Part shown: piece by piece, positions 37,094 to 46,055 of the stretch
Numbering within the stretch: position 1 is the stretch's first letter
Layout: each line of letters begins with the position of its first letter
Source: an uncultured Flavonifractor sp.
Lineage (GTDB): Bacteria > Bacillota > Clostridia > Oscillospirales > Oscillospiraceae
Assembly (NCBI RefSeq): GCF_944385615.1
Contig: NZ_CALWXV010000013.1
Location: 1 to 53,671, forward strand
DNA: 53,671 bases
Direction of reading: 5' to 3'
Made by a program: the position numbers and the translations under genes
The notes under the pieces: generated by a model
Database searches by the model: none
Seen by the model: only the letters and a program-made list of their open reading frames with translations
Told to the model about the DNA's origin: nothing

Positions 37094-40000
37094 ATGGCTT
37101 TTTCCCTGACAGAAGAACAACAGGCGGCGGTAGACAACCGGGGGGGCGGCCTTCTGGTGTCCGCCGCGGCGGGCTCGGGCAAGACCCGGGTGCTGGTGGA
37201 GCGGCTGCTGGCCCGGGTGGAGGAGGGGGCGGACGTGGACCGCTTCCTGGTCATCACCTACACCAAGGCCGCCGCTGCCGAGCTGCGGGGCCGCATCGTG
37301 GAGGAGTTGTCCGCCCGGCTGGCGGAGCGGCCCACCGACGCCCATCTGCGCCGCCAGTCCACCCTGGTGTACAAGGCGGGCATCTCCACCGTCCACGCCT
37401 TTTGTGCCCAGCTGCTGCGGGAGTGCGGCCACCTGCTGGATTTGGACCCGGACTTCCGGCTGTGCGACGAGGGGGAGGCGGGGATTTTGATGCTCCGCGC
37501 CCTCAACGATGTGTTGGACCAGCGGTATGAGGAGATTACGCCGGGCAGCGATTTTGCCCAGCTGGTGGATACCATGTCGGCGGGGCGGGACGACCAGCGG
37601 CTGATGCAGATCGTGCTGGACATCCGGGGCCGGGTCCAGGCTCACCCGGACCCGGCGGCCTGGCTGGACGAACAGGAGCGCATTTTTTCCCTGCCGGGGG
37701 TGGTGGATCCGGTCCAGACCCCCTGGGGCAGATTGCTGTTGGCCGACGCCGCCGGGCAGGCGGCCTATTGGCAGAGCCGGATGGAGGAGGCCCTGGAGCT
37801 GTGCGAGCTGGATGCCAATCTGCTGGCCAACTATGGGGACAGTGTGGCCGTCACCGCCGCTGCCCTGGGGCAGTTTGTGGAGGCCACCGGCCACGGCTGG
37901 GACGCCGCCCGGGCCTTGCTGCCCATTCCCTTTCCGGCGGCGGGGCGGAAAAAGATGGCGGACGACCCCCGGGCCGCCGAGCGGGTGAAGGCCATCCGTA
38001 CCGCCTGCAAAAAGCGGCTGGAAAAGCTGGAGGACTGGTTTTCCGACAGCGGGGCCGATCTGCTGGCCGATTTGAAGATAGTGTACCCGGCGGTGCGGGG
38101 GCTTTTTGCTCTGGTAAAGGACTTTGAGGCGGCCTATGCCGCCGAAAAGGCCCGGCGGGGGCTGCTGGATTTTGCCGACCTGGAGCACATGGCGGTGAAA
38201 TTGCTGGTGGGGGAGGACGGACAGCCCACCGAGCTGGCCCGCCAGTGGAGCACCCGGTACGACGAGGTCATGGTGGACGAGTACCAGGACACCAACGAGG
38301 TACAAAACGCCATCTTTACCGCCCTGTCCAGGAACGGAACCAATCTCTTTCTGGTGGGGGACGTGAAGCAGTCCATCTACCGTTTTCGGCTGGCCGACCC
38401 TACTATCTTCCTGAAAAAATACCGCACCTTCCTGCCTTATTCCGAGGCCAAAGAGGGGGAGGAGCGGCGGGTCATTCTGTCCCGTAATTTCCGTTCCCGG
38501 CCCGAGGTGCTGGAGGGGTGCAACTTCCTCTTCCGGGGGCTGATGTCGGTGCCCTTTGGAGAGATGGACTACACCGACGACCAAGCCCTCTACGCTGGGG
38601 CCTCCTTCCAGCCGGACCCCACCTACTGTGTGGAGCTGGACGCTCTGGACTGCGGGGCGGACGGGGAAGAGGAGGCGGAAAAGGTGAGCCGGGACCTGCT
38701 GGAGGCCCGTTTCGCCGCCCGGCGCATTGCAGAACTGCTAAACGAGGGTTTTCCTGTCTCCGACGGGGAGGGAGGCGTCCGGCCGGTCCGCCCCTCCGAT
38801 ATTGTGATTTTGCTCCGCTCCCCCAATACCGTGCTGCGCCACTACGCCAAGGCCCTGGGCGAGCGGGATATTTTGTGGGAGGCCGAGGGGGGCGACGACT
38901 TTTTCGGCTCCACCGAGATCTCGGTGGCCCTCTCCCTGCTGCAAATCGTGGACAACCCCCGGCAGGATGTGCCCCTCATCTCGGTACTCCGCTCCCCGGT
39001 GTACGGCTTTTCCGCCGACCGGCTGGCCCACATCCGGGCGGCCAGCCCGGACACCGACTTTTACGCCGCCCTGGCCGCCGACGAGGGGGAGGACAGCCGG
39101 GCCTTTCTGGCTGAGCTGGACGACCTGCGGTTTGGGGCGGGGGACAAGAGCAGCCATGAGCTGCTGTGGCACCTCTATGACTCCACCAATCTGCTGGGCA
39201 TTTTTGGGGCCATGGCCGAGGGGGAGACCCGGCAGGGCAACCTGCTGGCCCTGGCCGAGCTGGCCCGTCAGTTTGAGGGGACGGGGCACAAGGGTCTGTT
39301 CCGGTTTCTCACCTACCTGACCCGGCTGCGGGAGAACGGGGCCAAGCTGGCCCCGCCCACGGCGGGCCGCACCGGCGGCGGGGTGCGCATTATGAGCATC
39401 CATAAGTCCAAGGGCCTGGAATTCCCAGTGGTGCTGCTGTGCGGGCTGGCCCGGCGGCTCAACCGGGAGGACATGAGCCGCCCCATCCTCTTCCACCCCA
39501 AGCTGGGGGTGGGTCCCAAGGGTCTGGATGTGGACCGGGGCATCGAGTATTCCACCCTGGCCCGGATGGCGGTGGCCCGCCAGCTGGAACGGGAGATGAT
39601 GGCCGAGGAGCTGCGGCTGCTGTATGTGGCCATGACCCGGGCCAAGGAAAAGCTGATTTTGTCGGTGGCCCTCACCGGTGGGCGAAAGGACCTGGAAAAG
39701 CTGGCGGGGGACGCCAGCTACCCGGTGGACCCCCAGGTGCTGTTGGGCTGCCAGAGCGTGGGCCAGTGGGTGCTGCTGGCCGCCCTGTGCCGCCCCGATG
39801 CCGCCGCACTCCGTCAGGGATTGGGGCAGGATGTGCCATATCCCAATGTGCCCTATGGCCCCAAGTGGGAGATCGGTTTTGTGGACGGGGAACCGCTGGT
39901 CCAGGCGCCCCCCTGCCGCCGGATAGCGGCCCCAGTGGGGGAACAGCCGGAGGAGGGGGACCAGGGGGAAGAGCTGGCCGACCTGCTGCGCTGGCAGTAT

Positions 40001-40663
40001 CCCCACGGGGAAGAGGTGGCCATCCCCTCCAAGCTCACCGCCACCCAGCTGAAGGGCCGCTCTCTGGACGACGAGACGGCAGAGCAGGCCCCCAAGCCCC
40101 TGCGGCCCCTGTCCTTTGGTCGCCCCCGGTTTGCCGCCGAGGAAATGGGCCTCACCGCCGCCCAGCGGGGCACCGCGCTCCATCTGGTGATGCAGTACAT
40201 CGACTTTGAAAAGGCCGACACGGTGGAGGGGGTCCAGGGAGAGATCCACCGGCTGGTGGAGCAACAGTTTCTCACCCCCCAGCAGGGGGAGGCCGCCGAC
40301 CCGGCCCCCATCGCCGCCTTTTTCCGGTCTGAGCTGGGCCGGGAGCTGCTGGCCTCGGTGTCCCTTCGCCGGGAGTTCAAGTTCTCTATCCTGGCCCCGG
40401 CCAACCGGTATTACCCCCAGGCGGAGGAGGGAGAGCAGGTGCTCTTTCAGGGTGTGGTGGACTGCTACTTTGAGACGCTGGAGGGTATCACGGTGGTGGA
40501 CTTCAAGACCGACCGGGTCACCCCCCGCAGCGTGACCGACCGGGCGGAACACTACCGGCCCCAGCTGGAGGCCTACAGCAAGGCATTGGAGGAGATCACC
40601 GGCAAGCCGGTGGTCCGCCGGGTGCTGTGGTTCTTTGCCCTCAACCAGGGGGTCGATCTGTAA
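37094..40663 (+). CDS. addA: ATP-dependent helicase/nuclease subunit AddA
   Basis: 1189 residues. UvrD-type helicase: SAAAGSGKT (23-31), DEYQDTN (about 395-401), HKSKGLEFPVV and LYVAMTRAKEKL; C-terminal nuclease motif VVDFKTDR (Asp1136). Unwinds and degrades broken DNA ends with AddB. I use ATG 37094, six bases after GAGGAGG (37081-37087); a GTG at 37088 directly abuts that site and is unlikely. The gap of 24 bases after the symporter suggests transcription continues from it. Confidence 0.97.
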   Translation: MAFSLTEEQQAAVDNRGGGLLVSAAAGSGKTRVLVERLLARVEEGADVDRFLVITYTKAAAAELRGRIVEELSARLAERPTDAHLRRQSTLVYKAGISTVHAFCAQLLRECGHLLDLDPDFRLCDEGEAGILMLRALNDVLDQRYEEITPGSDFAQLVDTMSAGRDDQRLMQIVLDIRGRVQAHPDPAAWLDEQERIFSLPGVVDPVQTPWGRLLLADAAGQAAYWQSRMEEALELCELDANLLANYGDSVAVTAAALGQFVEATGHGWDAARALLPIPFPAAGRKKMADDPRAAERVKAIRTACKKRLEKLEDWFSDSGADLLADLKIVYPAVRGLFALVKDFEAAYAAEKARRGLLDFADLEHMAVKLLVGEDGQPTELARQWSTRYDEVMVDEYQDTNEVQNAIFTALSRNGTNLFLVGDVKQSIYRFRLADPTIFLKKYRTFLPYSEAKEGEERRVILSRNFRSRPEVLEGCNFLFRGLMSVPFGEMDYTDDQALYAGASFQPDPTYCVELDALDCGADGEEEAEKVSRDLLEARFAARRIAELLNEGFPVSDGEGGVRPVRPSDIVILLRSPNTVLRHYAKALGERDILWEAEGGDDFFGSTEISVALSLLQIVDNPRQDVPLISVLRSPVYGFSADRLAHIRAASPDTDFYAALAADEGEDSRAFLAELDDLRFGAGDKSSHELLWHLYDSTNLLGIFGAMAEGETRQGNLLALAELARQFEGTGHKGLFRFLTYLTRLRENGAKLAPPTAGRTGGGVRIMSIHKSKGLEFPVVLLCGLARRLNREDMSRPILFHPKLGVGPKGLDVDRGIEYSTLARMAVARQLEREMMAEELRLLYVAMTRAKEKLILSVALTGGRKDLEKLAGDASYPVDPQVLLGCQSVGQWVLLAALCRPDAAALRQGLGQDVPYPNVPYGPKWEIGFVDGEPLVQAPPCRRIAAPVGEQPEEGDQGEELADLLRWQYPHGEEVAIPSKLTATQLKGRSLDDETAEQAPKPLRPLSFGRPRFAAEEMGLTAAQRGTALHLVMQYIDFEKADTVEGVQGEIHRLVEQQFLTPQQGEAADPAPIAAFFRSELGRELLASVSLRREFKFSILAPANRYYPQAEEGEQVLFQGVVDCYFETLEGITVVDFKTDRVTPRSVTDRAEHYRPQLEAYSKALEEITGKPVVRRVLWFFALNQGVDL

Positions 40664-40692
40664 GCCACTTGAAAAATTTCTCGAAAAAACAG

Positions 40693-40721
40693 TTGCAATC
40701 TGTATTTCGTTGTGCTATCAT
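40693..40721 (+). promoter_or_regulatory. rpmE promoter
   Basis: -35 TTGCAA (40693-40698), 17-base spacer, -10 TATCAT (40716-40721) with an extended TGC before it. Confidence 0.8.
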
Positions 40722-40792
40722 ATTCTAGCGTTTATAAGGCGTGGAGGTTTGCTGCGCCGGCTCATCCAGAACGAGAAAGAGGTGAACACATC

Positions 40793-40999
40793 ATGAAGGA
40801 AGGCATCCATCCCAGCTACGAACAGACTACCATCAAGTGTGCTTGCGGTAATGTGATCGAAACCGGCTCTACCAAAAAGGACATCCGCGTGGAAGTTTGT
40901 TCCAAGTGTCACCCCTTCTTCACTGGCAAGCAGAAGATGGTGGATACTGGCGGACGTGTCAGCCGCTTCAACAAGAAGTTCGGTCTGGACAAGAAGTAA
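40793..40999 (+). CDS. rpmE: Ribosomal protein L31, zinc-binding type
   Basis: 68 residues. Zinc ligands are present (KCACGN and EVCSKCHPF), so this is the C+ (RpmE) form, not the zinc-independent paralogue. Part of the large subunit near the intersubunit bridge. ATG 40793 follows AAGAGGTG. Own promoter and terminator. Confidence 0.97.
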   Translation: MKEGIHPSYEQTTIKCACGNVIETGSTKKDIRVEVCSKCHPFFTGKQKMVDTGGRVSRFNKKFGLDKK

Positions 41000-41012
41000 G
41001 TTCGTATGTGAG

Positions 41013-41046
41013 GGGCCCGTACCGGTTTCGGTACGGGCCCTTTTTT
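41013..41046 (+). terminator. rpmE terminator
   Basis: 12-bp stem (41013-41024 with 41029-41040), 4-base loop, T(6). Confidence 0.96.
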
Positions 41047-41165
41047 AATTGGTGCTGTACCTGTCGCCGCCGGCCCGGTGAATATCCGTCACCGATAGGA
41101 ACAGCATCTTTCTTTTTCTGAGAAAGATACATATAATAGGATAGAGACAACAGGAGGTGCACGCC

Positions 41166-41669
41166 ATGTTTGAGAAAATAGACCCCAAAAACCTGGACCA
41201 AAACGTCTTTTCCCTGATTGGCGATCGGTGGATGCTCATCACCGCCGGGACGCAGGAGAAGTGCAACACCATGACCGCCAGCTGGGGCGGACTGGGGGTG
41301 CTGTGGGGCAAGCCGGTAGCCACGGTATACATCCGCCCCCAGCGGTACACCCTGGAGTTTGTGGAGCAGGAGGACTATTTCACCCTGTCCTTCTTTGGCG
41401 AGGAGCACCGGAAGGCCCTGGCCCTGTGCGGCTCCAAGAGCGGCCGGGACATGGATAAGGTGAAGGAGTGCGGCTTTACCGTGGCCACGGCGGAGGGAGC
41501 CCCCTATTTTGAGGAGGCCGACCTGGTGCTGGTGTGCAAAAAGGCCTATTGGCAGGACATGGACCCCACCCATTTCCTGGACGGGGAGATTGACGGCAAG
41601 TGGTACCCTGAGAAAGATTATCACCGTATCTTCATCGGCGAGATCGTGGAAGTGCTGCGGAAACAATAA
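41166..41669 (+). CDS. Flavin reductase-like domain protein
   Basis: 167 residues. FMN-binding split-barrel of the flavoredoxin kind: LITAGTQEKCNTMTASWGGL, KPVATVYIRPQRYT and FTLSFFGEEHRKAL. Likely an FMN-dependent reductase or electron carrier; substrate unknown. ATG 41166 is seven bases after AGGAGGTG, with a TATAAT at 41132-41137 as likely -10. hflX follows 36 bases later. Confidence 0.9.
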   Translation: MFEKIDPKNLDQNVFSLIGDRWMLITAGTQEKCNTMTASWGGLGVLWGKPVATVYIRPQRYTLEFVEQEDYFTLSFFGEEHRKALALCGSKSGRDMDKVKECGFTVATAEGAPYFEEADLVLVCKKAYWQDMDPTHFLDGEIDGKWYPEKDYHRIFIGEIVEVLRKQ

Positions 41670-41705
41670 TACGGGGGCGCACAGCCTGCGCCCATCGGAG
41701 GACAC

Positions 41706-42998
41706 ATGACAGAAAACCAAGAGAAAAAAGCCATCAACCGGGCGGTGCTGGTGGGCCTGAACGCCCACTGCCTGCCCGAGGCGGAAAACGCCGACGACTC
41801 CTCCATGGAGGAGTTGGCCGACCTGCTGGAGACCGCCGGGGGTGTGTGCGTGGGCACCGTGTTCCAGAACAAGGACACCCCCGACCCACGTACCTTCATC
41901 GGTGAGGGCAAGGTGGCCGAGGTGAAAGAGCTGGTGGACGCCATGGGGGCGGACATGGTTATCGTGGACAACCCCCTGTCCCCCTCCCAGCAGCGGGCCC
42001 TGTCGGAGGATTTGAAGGTCCAGGTGCTGGACCGGGCCGCCCTTATTCTGGACATCTTTGCCCAGCGCGCCCGTACCAAGGAGGGCCGCCTCCAGGTGGA
42101 GCTGGCCCAGTACCAGTATCTGCTGCCCCGTCTGCTGGGTATGTGGACCCACCTGGAGCGGCAGGAGGGCGCCATCGGCACCCGTGGCCCCGGCGAGACC
42201 CAGCTGGAGACCGACCGGCGGCACATCCGCCGAAAGATTCAGAAGCTGCGGGAGGAGCTGGAGCAGGTACGCCGGGTGCGGGCCACCCAGCGCTCCCGCC
42301 GGGAGAAAAACGAAGTGCCGGTGGTGGCCATCGTGGGCTACACCAACGCGGGCAAGTCCACTCTGCTCAACAAGCTGACCGGAGCGGATATCCCCGCCAA
42401 CAACCGGCTCTTTGACACCCTGGACACCACCACCCGTACCCTGGAGATTTCGGACACCTGTACCGTGCTGCTCAGCGACACGGTGGGATTTATCCGCAAG
42501 CTGCCCCACCACCTGGTGGAGGCCTTCAAGGCCACGCTGGAGGAGCTGTCCTACGCCGATTTGCTGCTCCACGTCATCGACACCTCCAACCCGGAGTGGC
42601 GGGAGCAGGCCGAAGTGGTGGAAAAGCTGATCGTGGAGCTGGGGGCGGAGCACACCCCCCGTATCGAGGTGTTCAACAAAATCGACCGCTGCCCCAGCGA
42701 GATCCTGCCCCACGGGGAGGACATTGTGTCCATCTCCGCCAAGACCGGCCAGGGGCTGGACGAGCTGCTGCAAAAGATCGGGGACCGGCTGGACACCGGC
42801 GCCTGCCGGGTGGTGCTCCACATCCCCTATGATAAAGGTGGCATTGTGGATTTGCTCCACCGGGAGGCCAAGGTGGAGCGGGTGGACTACGGCGAAACCA
42901 TCGAGGTGGAGGCCGTCTGCACCCCCATCCAGCTGGGACGGCTGAAGGACTATATCGTGTCCGGCTGGACGCCCCCCAAGGAGTTTTGGGAAGAATAA
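41706..42998 (+). CDS. hflX: Ribosome-associated GTPase HflX
   Basis: 430 residues. N-terminal HflX domain (FIGEGKVAEVKELV, LSPSQQRAL), family phrase GTRGPGETQLETDRR, then G domain: G1 GYTNAGKST, G3 DTVGFIRKLPHHLV, G4 NKID, and SAKTGQG. Splits stalled 70S ribosomes under stress. ATG 41706 follows CGGAGGA. Part of a run of same-strand genes to 44200. Confidence 0.96.
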   Translation: MTENQEKKAINRAVLVGLNAHCLPEAENADDSSMEELADLLETAGGVCVGTVFQNKDTPDPRTFIGEGKVAEVKELVDAMGADMVIVDNPLSPSQQRALSEDLKVQVLDRAALILDIFAQRARTKEGRLQVELAQYQYLLPRLLGMWTHLERQEGAIGTRGPGETQLETDRRHIRRKIQKLREELEQVRRVRATQRSRREKNEVPVVAIVGYTNAGKSTLLNKLTGADIPANNRLFDTLDTTTRTLEISDTCTVLLSDTVGFIRKLPHHLVEAFKATLEELSYADLLLHVIDTSNPEWREQAEVVEKLIVELGAEHTPRIEVFNKIDRCPSEILPHGEDIVSISAKTGQGLDELLQKIGDRLDTGACRVVLHIPYDKGGIVDLLHREAKVERVDYGETIEVEAVCTPIQLGRLKDYIVSGWTPPKEFWEE

Positions 42999-43040
42999 GA
43001 AGCGGGTATCTACCCCATGAGACAGGAGGGCAATCATACC

Positions 43041-43574
43041 ATGAAACCACTGGAGACCCAGCGCCTGGTCCTGCGCCCTTTTACCGAGGCAGACGCGGCG
43101 GCGCTGTACGCCTATGCCAGCCACCCGGAGGTGGGCCCCTGGGCGGGATGGAAGCCCCACGACAGCGAGGCGGAGAGTTTACGGGTAATCCGGGACATTT
43201 TCCTGCCCTCCGATACCCTGGCGGTAATCCGCAAGTCCGACGGGCGGCTCATTGGTTCTGCGGGCTTTGTGGGCAAGCACCGCACTGAACTGGGTACCCC
43301 CAGCGAAGAGGTGGGCTATTCTCTGGCCCGGGACTGCTGGGGCCAGGGCCTGATTCCCGAGGCGGTGCGGGAAATTCTCCGCCATGCCTTTGCTGATTTG
43401 GGCTATGCCGCTATCTGGGCGGCCTACTACGACGGCAACAACAAGTCCAAGCGGGTGATGCTCAAATGCGGCATGACCTACCGCCTGTCCCGGGTGGAGC
43501 CGGTGCTCCAGCTGGACGAGACCCGGCTGACCCACTATTTTGCCATCACCAGAAGGGAGTGGGAGAGGCAGTGA
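43041..43574 (+). CDS. GNAT-family N-acetyltransferase, RimJ-like
   Basis: 177 residues. Starts with the RimJ/RimL-type TQRLVLRPFTEADAAALY; acetyl-CoA loop region EEVGYSLARDCWGQGLIPEA, then NNKSKRVMLKCGM. Acetylates an amine, possibly a protein N-terminus; target unknown. ATG 43041 is preceded by AGGAGGG; an ATG at 43017 lies ahead of that site and is less likely. The stop overlaps the next gene's GTG. Confidence 0.9.
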   Translation: MKPLETQRLVLRPFTEADAAALYAYASHPEVGPWAGWKPHDSEAESLRVIRDIFLPSDTLAVIRKSDGRLIGSAGFVGKHRTELGTPSEEVGYSLARDCWGQGLIPEAVREILRHAFADLGYAAIWAAYYDGNNKSKRVMLKCGMTYRLSRVEPVLQLDETRLTHYFAITRREWERQ

Positions 43575-44200
43575 CGGAATACTTCATCCCCACCGCCCCT
43601 TCTGAGACGGAATTTGTGGAAAAGCGCTCCCGGTTCATCGGCCATGTCTGGCCGGTGGACAGCGAGGAGGAGGCCCGGGGGTACATCGAGGCCATGAAGA
43701 AAAAATACTACGACGCCCGCCACAACTGCTGGTGCTACCGCATCAAGGAGGGGGGCGTGGAGCGCTACTCCGACGACGGAGAGCCTCAGGGCACCGCCGG
43801 TCAGCCCATGCTCAACGTGTTTCAGCGGGAGGAGGTCACCAACGTGTGCTGTGTGGTGACCCGGTATTTCGGCGGGGTGCTGCTGGGGGCGGGAGGCCTG
43901 GTGCGGGCCTACACCCAGAGCGCCAAGGATGCGCTGGATGCCGCCGGGATCTCGGTGGTGCGCCGGTGGGTGGAACTTGCGGTGACCTGTCCCTACTCCT
44001 TCTTCGAGCGGGTGCGCCAGGAGGCGGAAGCCCAGGGGGGTGTACTGGGGGAGAGCGAGTACGCTGCCGACGTTACCGTCCATGTGCTGCTGCCGGAAGA
44101 AAACACCGAGGCTTTTGCCGCCCGGCTCACCGAGCTGACCGCCGGAGGTGTGGCTCCCATCACCTTGGGAGAGGCCTTCAAGGCGGTGCCTATCAAGTGA
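43571..44200 (+). CDS. YigZ/IMPACT family protein
   Basis: 209 residues. N-terminal UPF0029 domain with EKRSRFIGHVWPV, YDARHNCWCYRI, YSDDGEPQGTAGQPML and VTRYFGGVLLGAGGLVRAY; C-terminal DUF1949-type domain. Related to eukaryotic IMPACT, possibly translation-linked; bacterial role not established. Start is GTG 43571, overlapping the GNAT stop (GTGA); the upstream open frame lies inside that gene. Confidence 0.92.
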   Translation: MTEYFIPTAPSETEFVEKRSRFIGHVWPVDSEEEARGYIEAMKKKYYDARHNCWCYRIKEGGVERYSDDGEPQGTAGQPMLNVFQREEVTNVCCVVTRYFGGVLLGAGGLVRAYTQSAKDALDAAGISVVRRWVELAVTCPYSFFERVRQEAEAQGGVLGESEYAADVTVHVLLPEENTEAFAARLTELTAGGVAPITLGEAFKAVPIK

Positions 44201-44204
44201 ATGG

Positions 44205-44239
44205 AAACAAGCCCCACGGCGACGCCGTGGGGCTTGTTT
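44205..44239. terminator. Bidirectional terminator between yigZ-like gene and modC
   Basis: 16-bp perfect stem (44205-44220 with 44224-44239), 3-base loop, A/T-rich outer pairs on both sides. The two genes converge here. Confidence 0.85.
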
Positions 44240-44246
44240 GATCTGC

Positions 44247-45302
44247 TCAGCTGTTGGTAAGCAGCAGCAAATCTTTGGCGGGCAGCTCCAGCCACAAGGG
44301 GTCCCGGCCAGCCAGAGCGGCCCAGTGCTCCTGTTCCAGCTCGATGCGCAGCCGGGAGAAGCCCTGATTCCCGCCGGGGGTGGACAGCATGACCACGGTG
44401 GAGAATACATTCTCCACCACCCGCTCCACCCGACAGGGCAGGCGGTTGGGACCGGGGCCCTCCACGGGCCTGATGTAGTGGGCCCGCACGCCGATATGAG
44501 TCAGGCCCTCCGGCAAGGCCCGGCCCGGGTCCAGAGTGACTCCCCAGTCCAAAGCCTCCACCCTACCGTCCGCTGTGGGCTGCGCCCGGGACACGTTCTT
44601 GCAGCCGGACAGCAGACAGGCCGACAGGGTGTGGGGAGCCTCAAAGAGCTGGTGGACTGGCATCACGGCCTGGGAACGGCCGTGGTCCAGGACACACACC
44701 TGCTGGCACAGCCGCTGTACCTCGTCCCGGTTGTGGGTGACAAAGAGCACCGGGCCGTGGAAGGCGGAGAGAATGTCGGCCAGCTCCAGCTCCACCTGCC
44801 ACTTTAAATAGCTGTCCAGGGCGGAGAAGGGCTCGTCCAGCAGCAGCACCTCCGGCCCGCTGGCCAGAATCCGGGCCAGAGCCACCCGCTGCTGCTGACC
44901 GCCGGACAGCTGCCGGGGATATTTGTGCTCCTGCCCCTCCAGATAGAAGGAGGAGATCAGGCGATTTACCGTCTCCTGCCGGGCGGCCTTGTCCTGTACC
45001 CCCACGGCGATGTTCTGGGCCACCGTCATGTTGGGAAAGAGAGCGTAATTCTGAAAGAGGTAGCCTACCCGCCGCTTCTGCGGGGGCAGATTGATGTGGG
45101 CGTCCGAGTCAAAGAGCACCTTGCCGTCCAGTACAACCCGGCCCCGGTCGGGTTTCTCAATGCCGGCGATACACTTGAGGGTGAGGCTCTTGCCGCAGCC
45201 AGAAGCCCCCAGCAGGCCGGTGACCTGTCCGCTGTCCATTTCAAAGGAGGTGTCCAGCTGGAATTTGCCAAAGTCCTTGTGGATGTCAACCTGTAGCCGC
45301 AT
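44247..45302 (-). CDS. modC: Molybdate ABC transporter ATPase
   Basis: 351 residues. Walker A GASGCGKS, signature LSGGQQQRVALARIL, Walker B VLLLDEPFSALD, and the C-terminal extension (about 230-350) in the position of the MOP-type regulatory domain. Powers molybdate uptake. ATG 45302 overlaps the modB stop, with GGAGG seven bases upstream; the ATG at 45305 is equally in frame. Last gene of modABC. Confidence 0.94.
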   Translation of the reverse strand: MRLQVDIHKDFGKFQLDTSFEMDSGQVTGLLGASGCGKSLTLKCIAGIEKPDRGRVVLDGKVLFDSDAHINLPPQKRRVGYLFQNYALFPNMTVAQNIAVGVQDKAARQETVNRLISSFYLEGQEHKYPRQLSGGQQQRVALARILASGPEVLLLDEPFSALDSYLKWQVELELADILSAFHGPVLFVTHNRDEVQRLCQQVCVLDHGRSQAVMPVHQLFEAPHTLSACLLSGCKNVSRAQPTADGRVEALDWGVTLDPGRALPEGLTHIGVRAHYIRPVEGPGPNRLPCRVERVVENVFSTVVMLSTPGGNQGFSRLRIELEQEHWAALAGRDPLWLELPAKDLLLLTNS

Positions 45303-46000
45303 CATTCCACCTCCCCGGAGACAGGAACGGTCCGGCGGCGGGGCCGGCGGTCCTTTTTCTCCAGCATGTTGACACACAGCAGCACCACAGCCGAGATGAG
45401 CAGATTGATGAGTACCCACTGCATGGCCCCTTCATCGTCTCCGGTGCGCCACAGCTGATATACCGTGGTGGAGATGGTGGCGGTCTTGCCGGGGGTATAT
45501 CCGGCGATCATGGCGGTAGCCCCGTACTCCCCCAGGGCCCGGGCAAAGGCCAGCACCGTTCCGGCGATAATGCCCTGTTTGCAGTAGGGCATCATGACCC
45601 GCCAGAAGATCCAGGTGTTGGACTTGCCCAAGGTGCGGGCGGCGTGGGCCAGGGTGACGTCGAAGGACTCAAAAGCCCCCCGAGCGGTGCGGTACATCAG
45701 GGGGAAGGCCACCACCGCCGAGGCGAAAATGGCGGAATACCACACCATGGTCAGCCGCAGGTCAAAAACCTCCAGAAACCACAGTCCGATGGTCCGCTTG
45801 GGGCCCAGCAGCCGCAGCAGAAAGTAGCCCACCACGGTGGGGGGGAGGACCAGGGGGAGGGTGAGCACCACGTCCAGCACGCCCTTCACCAGCCGGGGCA
45901 GCTTGGCCACATAGTAAGCCGCCAGGATACCCAGGAAGAAAATGAGCACCGTGGAAATGGCGGCAATGCGCAGGGAATTAAAAAGGGGATAGAGATCCAG
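45302..46000 (-). CDS. modB: Molybdate ABC transporter permease
   Basis: ModB permease, five to six membrane helices, with the EAA-type loop RALGEYGATAMIAGYTPGKT. Start is unusual. An in-frame TGA lies at 46009-46007; the first usual start is GTG 45949, which would cut the conserved N-terminus (LDLYPLFNSLRIAAIST). AAGGCAGGTG lies just upstream of a CTG at 46000, so I take CTG as the likely start (232 residues). Between modA and modB stands a 9-bp hairpin. Confidence 0.85.
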   Translation of the reverse strand: MDLYPLFNSLRIAAISTVLIFFLGILAAYYVAKLPRLVKGVLDVVLTLPLVLPPTVVGYFLLRLLGPKRTIGLWFLEVFDLRLTMVWYSAIFASAVVAFPLMYRTARGAFESFDVTLAHAARTLGKSNTWIFWRVMMPYCKQGIIAGTVLAFARALGEYGATAMIAGYTPGKTATISTTVYQLWRTGDDEGAMQWVLINLLISAVVLLCVNMLEKKDRRPRRRTVPVSGEVE

Positions 46001-46024
46001 AACCGATCACCTGCCTTAGAAAAT

Positions 46025-46049
46025 GGGCCTGCCACACAGCGGCAGGCCC
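46025..46049 (-). other. Hairpin in the modA-modB gap
   Basis: GGGCCTGCC and GGCAGGCCC (9 bp, loop of 7), then ATTTTC on the minus strand. It could lower modB/modC expression relative to the binding protein by partial termination or by protecting the modA mRNA end. Confidence 0.6.
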
Positions 46050-46055
46050 CCGTTT

